Source: Methylacidiphilum sp. | GTDB taxonomy: Bacteria > Verrucomicrobiota > Verrucomicrobiia > CAIQCK01 | NCBI GenBank assembly: GCA_020718125.1 | Contig: DYDC01000113.1 | Coordinates: 1 to 8,102, forward strand | Direction of reading: 5' to 3' | DNA length: 8,102 nt | Part shown: positions 1 to 5,838 of the stretch, one piece after another | How positions within the stretch are numbered: the stretch's first letter is position 1 | Layout: every line of letters starts with the position of its first letter | The notes under the pieces: generated by a model | Seen by the model: the letters and a program-made list of their open reading frames with translations, nothing else | Databases searched by the model: none | Told to the model about the DNA's origin: nothing | Made by a program: the position numbers and the translations under genes

Positions 1-49
1 GCATTTTACCCGCCGCCGCGCCGAAAGGAATGATTTTGTTTGCTGTCCG

Positions 50-178
50 CTAGGAGTTTGTCGGACTTAGGCGTAAGTCACGTGATTGCAGGCTGCCTGT
101 TTTTGACCAGAAAAAGTGCGACCGTTGAAAACGCGCGACTTGCGAAATTTTCCGCGCCTAAGTCCGACAAACTCCTAG
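50..178. mobile_element. MITE-like element with perfect 24-bp terminal inverted repeats
   Basis: Positions 50-73 and 155-178 are exact reverse complements over 24 bases (left end begins CTAGGAGTTTGTCGG) and are separated by 81 bases with no gene. If the ends are set one dinucleotide inward, the element is bounded on both sides by TA, which is the target duplication made by IS630/Tc1-mariner transposases. A non-coding element of about 129 bp with such ends fits a miniature inverted-repeat transposable element moved in trans. The left end also carries a nested hairpin at 64-79 (GACTTA, loop GGCG, TAAGTC). The inverted repeat and TA borders are seen directly; the IS630 link is inference, since no transposase is in the window. 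Confidence 0.7.
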
Positions 179-200
179 AGTGGGCCGCTAGAGTGGGCCG
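175..200 (+). repeat. 13-bp tandem duplication
   Basis: CTAGAGTGGGCCG occurs twice head to tail (175-187 and 188-200). The first copy starts within the right end of the MITE-like element and the second copy runs into the palindromic repeat at 190-256. It looks like a junction scar, made when one repeat inserted beside or into another. Confidence 0.75.
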
Positions 201-256
201 CGCGTCCCGCGCGGCGATCATTCATCATTGGCCGTGCGGGACGCCCGGCCCACTCT
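190..256. repeat. REP-like palindromic repeat downstream of hypE
   Basis: The 21-base arm at 190-210 (AGAGTGGGCCGCGCGTCCCG...) matches the reverse complement of 236-256 at 20 of 21 positions, with a 25-base loop. On the minus strand it begins 8 bases after the hypE stop codon, so it would form a strong hairpin at the 3' end of that transcript. No U-run follows, so it is not a textbook intrinsic terminator. It could still protect or end the mRNA, as REP elements do. Its high GC and its place among other palindromes suggest a dispersed repeat family. Confidence 0.65.
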
Positions 257-264
257 GCTCTGCC

Positions 265-1320
<1,056 letters not shown>

Positions 1321-1330
1321 GACGCGATGA

Positions 1331-1351
1331 AGCGTGGAGCGTGGAGCGTGG
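1331..1351 (+). repeat. 7-bp tandem repeat (AGCGTGG x3) beside the hypE start
   Basis: AGCGTGG is repeated three times exactly (1331-1337, 1338-1344, 1345-1351) and followed by a degenerate fourth unit, AGCGTCA. On the minus strand it reads as repeated CCACGCT and ends 10 bases before the hypE ATG, so it occupies the ribosome-binding region of hypE. Copy number could vary by slippage and would then change the leader rather than the protein. Confidence 0.8.
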
Positions 1352-1388
1352 AGCGTCAAGCGCTCAGTCGCCGCACACGTGGCGCAGG

Positions 1389-1453
1389 GCGCAACTTGAC
1401 ACCCGCGCCAAGTCCCGAAAGGGACGGTCGAGAATAGCCCGGCGTTTCAACGC
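1389..1453 (+). repeat. 65-bp dispersed repeat, copy 1, with hairpins
   Basis: These 65 bases (GCGCAACTTGACACCCGCGC...) are identical to 8033-8097 in the same orientation. The unit holds a perfect hairpin at 1412-1425 (GTCCC, loop GAAA, GGGAC; a GNRA tetraloop) and the left part of a palindrome that continues to 1457 (CCCGGCGTT/AACGCCGGG, 1438-1457). Flanking bases of the two copies are unrelated on the left side. This is a dispersed, structured, non-coding repeat. A transcript read on either strand would fold in the same way. Confidence 0.85.
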
Positions 1454-1539
1454 CGGGGATGCGATGGGGCATGGCAGAGTCCCGCAGGGACGAGTGAACG
1501 ATTTGGGCAACACGCCCCGTGAGATTGACCCGCGATCAC

Positions 1540-1641
1540 AAAGCGGCAGGGGACTGGCGCAGTCCAAGACGCTCGCGCGTTTGCGAAGGCGGCATCTTTA
1601 ACGCGACAGCGTCTTGGACTGCGGCAGTCCCCTGCCGCTTT
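1540..1641. repeat. 102-bp imperfect inverted repeat (34-bp arms)
   Basis: The 34-base arm 1540-1573 (AAAGCGGCAGGGGACTGGCG...) matches the reverse complement of 1608-1641 at 33 of 34 positions. The 34-base interior extends the stem after a two-base interruption (CGCGTT at 1576-1581 pairs with AACGCG at 1600-1605). It lies 80 bases beyond the lon stop codon on the minus strand and could form a long cruciform or RNA hairpin at the lon 3' end. The near-perfect arms suggest a recent insertion or continuing conversion. No gene is inside it; it may be a REP- or MITE-type element. Confidence 0.8.
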
Positions 1642-1642
1642 T

Positions 1643-1695
1643 CCACGGGTTTTACCCGTGGCTGTTCATGTTCGTCCCCTCCAGGGACGTTGAAC
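1643..1695. repeat. Two adjacent hairpins just downstream of lon
   Basis: CCACGGGT (1643-1650) pairs with ACCCGTGG (1654-1661) around a TTT loop. CGTCCC (1673-1678) pairs with GGGACG (1684-1689), and an outer stem GTTCA (1664-1668)/TGAAC (1691-1695) encloses it. On the minus strand these are the first structures after the lon stop codon, 25 bases away. They lack a following U-run, so a role in ending or stabilising the lon mRNA is only possible. Confidence 0.55.
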
Positions 1696-1720
1696 TTGTC
1701 ACGGAGCCATTACGCCATCC

Positions 1721-4120
1721 TCACTTCTTCGCCGCGCGCCTGCCGTTGCCGAGCGCGATGAGGAGAGCTTCGCCGATGGTCTTGACGAACTTGAACTTCA
1801 TCTTGCGGCGGATTTCGGCGGGGACTTCCTTGAGATCCTTCTCGTTGCGGTCGGGCAGAATCATGAGGCGGATGCCCGCGCGGGCGGCAGCGAGCACCTT
1901 TTCCTTGATGCCGCCGACGGCGAGGATCTTGCCGCGCAGGGTGATCTCGCCGGTCATGGCGATGTCGGGCTGGACGGCGCGGTTGCTCAGGAGCGAGGCG
2001 AGCGCGGTCGCCATGGTGACACCGGCGGAGGGGCCGTCCTTGGGGATCGCGCCGGAGGGGACGTGGATATGGATGTCGGACTTCTCGAAGAGGGCGTTGT
2101 CAATGCCGAGCGCGGCGCTGTGGGAACGGATGAAGCTGAGCGCGGCTGTGGCGGATTCTTTCATCACGTCGCCGAGGGAGCCGGTCAACAGGAGGCTACC
2201 TTTGCCGGGCATCCGGGTGGCTTCGATGAAGAGGATGTCGCCGCCGGCGGGAGTCCAGGCGAGGCCGGTGACCACGCCCGGCTCGGCGGTGCGCTCGGCC
2301 ACTTCGGAGATGAACTTCACCGCGCCGAGCAGGTCATGCACGAGTTTCGTGGTGACGTGGAATTTCCGGCCGGCGCCCTCGACGATGCGGCGGGCGAGTT
2401 TGCGGCAGATGGAGGCGATCTCGCGCTCGAGGTTGCGCACGCCGGCTTCGCGCGTGTAGTCGCGGATGATGGCGCGCAACGCGGTCGGGTCGAAGGTGAC
2501 CTGGCCGCGCTTGAGGCCGTGCTCGGAGAGCTGGCGGCGGAGCAGAAACCTCTTCGCGATGTGGAGCTTCTCCTCCTCGGTGTAGCCGGGCAGTTCGATG
2601 ACCTCCATGCGGTCGCGCAGCGCGGGCACAACCGGGTCGAGTTGGTTGGTGGTGGTGATGAACATCACCTTCGAGAGGTCGAACGGGACTTCGAGGTAAT
2701 GGTCGGAGAAAGCGTGGTGCTGCTGCGGGTCGAGCACCTCCAGCAGCGCGGCGCTCGGGTCGCCGCGGAAGTCCGCGCCGACCTTGTCAATCTCGTCGAG
2801 CATGAAGACGGGGTTGCAGGACTCGACCTTGCGGAGGCCCTGGATGACGCGGCCGGGCAGCGCGCCGATGTAGGTGCGTCGGTGGCCGCGGATCTCGGCC
2901 TCGTCGCGGATGCCGCCGAGGGAGATGCGGATGAACTTGCGGCTGAGGGCGCGGGCGATGCTCATGCCGAGGGAGGTCTTGCCGACGCCGGGCGGGCCGA
3001 CGAAGCAGAGGATGGGGCCTTTCATGTCCTGCTTGAGTTTCAGGACGGAGAGGTATTCGAGGATGCGCTCCTTGACGCGATGGAGGTCGTAGTGGTCCTC
3101 GTCGAGGACGCGCCGGGCGCGGGTGATGTCGAGACGGTCCCGCGTGGCTTTGTTCCACGGCAAAGTGACGAGCCAGTCGAGGTAGGTGCGCGCGACGGTG
3201 TATTCGGCGGAGGCGGTGGGGATGATGGCGAGGCGCTCCAGTTCGCGCAGGGCGACCTTGCGGGTCTCGTCGGGCATCTTGGCCTTCTCGATCTTGTCGC
3301 GCAGTTCCTTGATCTCGGAGCCATGCTCGCCTTCCTCGCCGAGTTCCTTCTGTATCTGCTTGAGCTGCTCGCGGAGGAAATACTCGCGCTGTCCCTTGGC
3401 GAGGGCGGAGGAAACCTTGCTCTGGATTTCGCTGCCGAGTTCGAGGACTTCGAGTTCGCGGTTGAGCAGCGTGGTCAGTCGCGTCAGGCGGGCCTTGATG
3501 CTGTAGGTCTCGAGCAGGCGCTGGCGCTCCTCGCCGGAGACGTTGAGGTTGGAGGCGATGAGGTCGGAGAGCTTACCGGGATCCTCGATGTTGAGCGCGG
3601 CGACCTTCAGTTCGTCGGGCAGGGCAGGGGAGAGGCTGATGATCTTCTGGAACTGCTTGCTGGCGTTTCGGGCCAGCGCGTTGACCTCGATGGTGTCCTC
3701 GCCCTCATCGGGCAGCGGCGCGACACGCGCGGTGAGATAGGGTTCCTCCTGGTCGAACTTCACGATGCGGATGCGGCGCTGGCCCTGCACAAGCACCCGG
3801 ACGCTGTCGTCTGGGAACTTCAGCATCTTCAGCACGCGACCGGCGCAGCCGTATTCGTAGAGGTCGGCGGGCTTGGGGTTCTCCACGCCTGGCCGGCGCT
3901 GGAGCACGAGGCCGAGCGTGCGGTGTCCCGCCACGACGTCGTCAATGAGCCGGATGCTCGCGCTGCTGGCGACCACCAGTGGCGCGATCATGTTGGGGAA
4001 GACCACCACGTCGCTGAGCGGCAGGATGGGCAGGTGCGCGGGCAACTGCTCCTGCGGGGTGTGGGCAGGGGGCGCGGGTGGTTTTTCCGCGGCAGGTGGT
4101 TGGTTTGGCGTCTCTGGCAT
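1721..4120 (-). CDS. lon: Lon ATP-dependent serine protease
   Basis: The product has 799 residues, close to the 784 of E. coli Lon. Lon is a cytoplasmic hexamer that unfolds and degrades damaged and short-lived regulatory proteins using ATP. Domains in order are a proline-rich start (1-30), the Lon N-terminal substrate-recognition domain (about 31-235, starting LPILPLSDVVVFPNMIAPL), a helical linker (about 235-360), the AAA+ module with Walker A GPPGVGKT (375-382) and Walker B VFMLDEID (Asp442, Glu443), and the C-terminal protease domain with PKDGPSAG carrying nucleophile Ser698 and GGIKEK carrying Lys741. The Ser-Lys spacing of 43 equals that of the E. coli dyad. The start at 4120 gives a standard N terminus, although no Shine-Dalgarno is obvious. 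The small heat-shock gene lies 41 bp upstream on the same strand, so the two are probably co-transcribed. I see nothing broken or missing. Confidence 0.98.
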   Translation of the reverse strand: MPETPNQPPAAEKPPAPPAHTPQEQLPAHLPILPLSDVVVFPNMIAPLVVASSASIRLIDDVVAGHRTLGLVLQRRPGVENPKPADLYEYGCAGRVLKMLKFPDDSVRVLVQGQRRIRIVKFDQEEPYLTARVAPLPDEGEDTIEVNALARNASKQFQKIISLSPALPDELKVAALNIEDPGKLSDLIASNLNVSGEERQRLLETYSIKARLTRLTTLLNRELEVLELGSEIQSKVSSALAKGQREYFLREQLKQIQKELGEEGEHGSEIKELRDKIEKAKMPDETRKVALRELERLAIIPTASAEYTVARTYLDWLVTLPWNKATRDRLDITRARRVLDEDHYDLHRVKERILEYLSVLKLKQDMKGPILCFVGPPGVGKTSLGMSIARALSRKFIRISLGGIRDEAEIRGHRRTYIGALPGRVIQGLRKVESCNPVFMLDEIDKVGADFRGDPSAALLEVLDPQQHHAFSDHYLEVPFDLSKVMFITTTNQLDPVVPALRDRMEVIELPGYTEEEKLHIAKRFLLRRQLSEHGLKRGQVTFDPTALRAIIRDYTREAGVRNLEREIASICRKLARRIVEGAGRKFHVTTKLVHDLLGAVKFISEVAERTAEPGVVTGLAWTPAGGDILFIEATRMPGKGSLLLTGSLGDVMKESATAALSFIRSHSAALGIDNALFEKSDIHIHVPSGAIPKDGPSAGVTMATALASLLSNRAVQPDIAMTGEITLRGKILAVGGIKEKVLAAARAGIRLMILPDRNEKDLKEVPAEIRRKMKFKFVKTIGEALLIALGNGRRAAKK

Positions 4121-4161
4121 GGCGACGGTCTGGTTCAGCCGCCGGGAGTATGACTGAGACG

Positions 4162-4605
4162 CTACGATTGCTCAATAACAACTGTGACCGTGGAATGGAC
4201 GGCCTTTTCGGACTTGGGCAGGTCAATGCGGAGGAAACCGTTGCTATAGGAGGCCGTGACGCGTTGGGGGTCCACGGAGCGCGGGATGACGATACGGCAC
4301 TCGAACGGGCCGTATTCGATCTCCATTTGCCGGAAACTGCACTTGCCGTGGCGGCAGGGGTCGGGCCGCGTGCCGCGCACCACCAGCATCCGCTCGCTCA
4401 ACGTCACCTCCAGATCCTCCTTGCGAATGCCGGCCACCTCCATCTTCACCACCAACTGCTCGGGCGTCTCGTAAACGTCCGCGTTGGGAATCCATTGCCC
4501 TCGGGTGGCGCTTCGGCCGCCCGCGCCGAACCCCAGCGCATCGGGCAGCATTTTCTCGACCTCCTGCTGAATCCGGTCCCACTCGTCGGCGTGGTGTTTA
4601 GGCAT
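4162..4605 (-). CDS. Hsp20/alpha-crystallin family small heat-shock protein
   Basis: The product has 147 residues, typical for bacterial small heat-shock proteins. These are ATP-independent holdases that bind unfolding proteins in the cytoplasm and keep them ready for refolding or proteolysis. The alpha-crystallin domain covers about residues 36-131, with WIPNADVYETPEQLVVKME, the hallmark EVAGIRKEDLEV (56-67) and the closing NGFLRIDLPK (122-131). A C-terminal V-x-V/I motif (about 140-144) may serve as the oligomer-docking tail. It has three cysteines in the domain (84, 89, 103). The start at 4605 is preferred because AAGGAG lies 11 bases upstream (4617-4622). In-frame ATGs at 4629 and 4698 would add unconserved residues. 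lon follows 41 bp downstream on the same strand, pairing a holdase with a protease, which suggests a shared heat-stress response. Confidence 0.93.
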   Translation of the reverse strand: MPKHHADEWDRIQQEVEKMLPDALGFGAGGRSATRGQWIPNADVYETPEQLVVKMEVAGIRKEDLEVTLSERMLVVRGTRPDPCRHGKCSFRQMEIEYGPFECRIVIPRSVDPQRVTASYSNGFLRIDLPKSEKAVHSTVTVVIEQS

Positions 4606-4616
4606 ACAGTCAACGG

Positions 4617-4622
4617 CTCCTT
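4617..4622 (-). promoter_or_regulatory. Ribosome binding site of the small heat-shock gene
   Basis: The minus strand reads AAGGAG here, with 11 bases to the ATG at 4603-4605. It is the clearest Shine-Dalgarno in the window and decides the start at 4605 over the longer in-frame alternatives. Confidence 0.6.
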
Positions 4623-4640
4623 GCTTCATAAAAGCGGCCA

Positions 4641-4668
4641 AAAATACAGCGGACTTGCTGAAACGCAA
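4641..4668 (-). promoter_or_regulatory. Possible sigma-70-type promoter for hsp20-lon
   Basis: On the minus strand TTGCGT (4663-4668) and TATTTT (4641-4646) are separated by 16 bases. Transcription would begin near 4634 and give a leader of about 29 bases containing the AAGGAG site, which fits the chosen start. The match to consensus is moderate (3 of 6 and 4 of 6). No CIRCE inverted repeat or classic sigma-32 sequence was seen. Confidence 0.3.
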
Positions 4669-4757
4669 GGCGCGCTCCGAAAACTTGGCTGAAAACATTT
4701 CGCTGAAAAACTTGCGCTCGTCCGTTTCATGGTCTGAAAAGCCTGAGCCGGCGTCGT

Positions 4758-5177
4758 TCAGCGGGGTTTGCCATCTTCGCCAATCTCCAGCGTCAGCGGC
4801 TTGCCGTCCCGGCGGAGGTGCTGCCCGTAGTAAAGGGCCGGCCCCTCAAAGACCTTCTCCACCTTCACGACGCCCGCGCCCGGCGCTTTCTCGCGCGCCG
4901 TCCTTTGCGCGACTGCGGGAACTTCTTCGTAAGGAGTGTCCACACTGGCCAGCTTGCCTTCCTGCGACACGATGCATGTCCGCTTGATGTCGGCCGACAT
5001 GTAGCTCGCCTCGAAGCAGGTCTGGCCCGCGTCTTTCCGGCGCGCGATCCAGGCCAGCCGGCGGTCGCCCGCCAGTTGATGGGATGTAGGCAGCGCCAGT
5101 TTCGCCTCCTCGAACGGTGCGGCGCCCGTTCTCAACGCGAAAGTCAGCGCCAAGACCAAACCGTAAATTGTTCTCAT
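4758..5177 (-). CDS. Small secreted PepSY-like domain protein
   Basis: The product has 139 residues. A signal peptide is likely: MRTIYGLVLALTFALRTGAA, with short positive start, hydrophobic core and small residues before a probable cut near residue 20. The mature part looks like the periplasmic PepSY-like fold. The segment YEEVPAVAQRTAREKAPGAG followed by VVKVEKVFEG, YYGQHLRRDGKP and LTLEIGEDGKP is the usual helix-then-strands unit ending in a D-G-K turn. The earlier part (about 41-80) resembles the strand half of a first repeat. Two cysteines (54 and 68) could form a disulfide after export. The start at 5177 was chosen because the signal peptide begins there; the frame remains open further upstream with no such feature. 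Related domains are thought to bind or inhibit extracytoplasmic partners, but the ligand is unknown. It is upstream of hsp20 on the same strand with a 152-bp gap, so it is probably separately expressed. Confidence 0.7.
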   Translation of the reverse strand: MRTIYGLVLALTFALRTGAAPFEEAKLALPTSHQLAGDRRLAWIARRKDAGQTCFEASYMSADIKRTCIVSQEGKLASVDTPYEEVPAVAQRTAREKAPGAGVVKVEKVFEGPALYYGQHLRRDGKPLTLEIGEDGKPR

Positions 5178-5272
5178 GGCATCCGCGATGGCGTGACACT
5201 GCCGCCAGCCGCCGGCATCGTCAGGACCGGGTTGCCACAAATACCCGTTGCCGCGCCGCGCGGCGGTTGCTA

Positions 5273-5286
5273 AACACGGCCGTGTT
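5273..5286. promoter_or_regulatory. Perfect 14-bp palindrome in a divergent intergenic region
   Basis: AACACGGCCGTGTT is its own reverse complement. It lies in the 156-bp gap between the divergently read PepSY-like gene and the DUF721 gene, about 20 bases upstream of a possible -10 (TATGTT, 5307-5312). Its position fits an operator for a dimeric regulator or a sequence-driven structure. A second 12-bp palindrome, CGCCGCGCGGCG, is at 5254-5265, but that is less telling in such GC-rich DNA. Confidence 0.4.
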
Positions 5287-5333
5287 CTTGCCCGTGCCGC
5301 GTGTGCTATGTTCACAACCATTGCGTTGATCAG

Positions 5334-5711
5334 ATGAAACGCCCGACCAAAAACCTCATCGCCGCGCTACGCGACTGGCGTCCTACGATACCGGGCGAGA
5401 TGGCTTCGCTGGCACCCGACAAGGCCCGCGGCCCGGCGGAACTGGTCGCCGCGGCAATGGCGAGGTTCAAACTCACCGACCAACTCAACGAATCGGCTGT
5501 GATCAAGGCGTGGACGGAAGCCGCCGGGCCGCTCCACGCGCGCCACACCCAGCCGCGGGCGTTGCGCAATGGCGTGCTGGTTGTATCGGTCTCCAACTCC
5601 ACGCTCCTGGCCGAGCTTCGCACCTATGCCAAGCGCATCATCCTGCACCGGCTACAGGAAAAGTTCGGATCCAACCGCGTCCGGGACATCGCCTTCCGGA
5701 TGGATGGCTGA
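5334..5711 (+). CDS. DUF721/DciA-like protein
   Basis: The product has 125 residues. The C-terminal part (about 54-123) has the DUF721 pattern: AVIKAWTEAAGPLHARHTQP with conserved Trp60, then GVLVVSVSNSTLLAELRTYAKRIILHRL and a basic end. In DciA proteins of this family the domain is a KH-like fold, and DciA loads or assists the replicative helicase DnaB in bacteria that lack DnaC. Whether this copy does so is inference; DUF721 proteins are short and diverged, and no replication gene is nearby. The first 50 residues are basic and poorly conserved. I chose the ATG at 5334. An in-frame GTG at 5301 is possible but adds only 11 residues, and a likely -10 overlaps it. rpoN follows 127 bp downstream on the same strand, with its own probable promoter between them. 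Confidence 0.8.
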   Translation: MKRPTKNLIAALRDWRPTIPGEMASLAPDKARGPAELVAAAMARFKLTDQLNESAVIKAWTEAAGPLHARHTQPRALRNGVLVVSVSNSTLLAELRTYAKRIILHRLQEKFGSNRVRDIAFRMDG

Positions 5712-5740
5712 GGCAAATTTGTTCCGCCACGAGGTTTGGC

Positions 5741-5769
5741 TTGCTGGCCCGCCGCCTGCTCCCTATATT
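5741..5769 (+). promoter_or_regulatory. Probable sigma-70-type promoter of rpoN
   Basis: TTGCTG (5741-5746) and TATATT (5764-5769) are separated by an ideal 17 bases; the -10 matches consensus at 5 of 6 positions and stands out in GC-rich surroundings. Transcription would begin near 5776 and give a leader of about 60 bases. Confidence 0.45.
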
Positions 5770-5784
5770 GCGCCACCTTCTGGC

Positions 5785-5803
5785 CCGCGCGGCAGCCGCG
5801 CGG
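5785..5803 (+). promoter_or_regulatory. GC-only hairpin in the rpoN leader
   Basis: CCGCGCGG is repeated on each side of CAG (5785-5792 and 5796-5803). Because the unit is self-complementary, the two copies can form an 8-bp stem with a 3-base loop. It lies between the proposed rpoN promoter and the ATG at 5839, so it could end DUF721 transcripts or influence rpoN expression. There is no U-run after it. Confidence 0.35.
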
Positions 5804-5838
5804 TTGGCAGGCGGGGTCGAATAAACACCCAAACGCTC

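Larger units (their letters stand above)
1321..1720. other. 400-bp gene-free, repeat-packed spacer between lon and hypE
   Basis: No convincing gene lies here; the open frames have no conserved content and follow the repeats. From the hypE side it holds a 7-bp tandem repeat (1331-1351), a 65-bp dispersed repeat with a GNRA hairpin and a palindrome (1389-1453), a further hairpin with arms GTCCC/GGGAC and loop GCA (1479-1491), a 102-bp inverted repeat (1540-1641), and two smaller hairpins (1643-1661 and 1664-1695). It must contain any promoter for hypE, but I could not find a convincing -35/-10 pair on the minus strand. Confidence 0.75.

Noticed and set aside
1472..1487. TGGCAG-N5-CGCA as a possible -24/-12 promoter
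   Set aside because: The -12 part lacks the needed TTGC, and the sequence is accounted for by a GTCCC/GGGAC hairpin.
1364..1567. Minus-strand open frame of 67 codons in the spacer between lon and hypE
   Set aside because: Its codons are made of the dispersed and inverted repeats, and the same peptide fragments recur at the window end; it is repeat sequence, not a gene.
2063..4153. Long plus-strand open frame opposite lon (696 codons)
   Set aside because: Lon on the minus strand has every family motif in order; the opposite frame is a compositional by-product of biased codon use.
4078..4692. Plus-strand open frame opposite hsp20 (204 codons)
   Set aside because: The alpha-crystallin domain and ribosome binding site are on the minus strand; this frame has no conserved content.
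5301..5333. Upstream GTG start for the DUF721 gene
   Set aside because: It adds 11 residues with no family similarity and overlaps a possible -10 element; the ATG at 5334 is simpler, though the choice is not certain.
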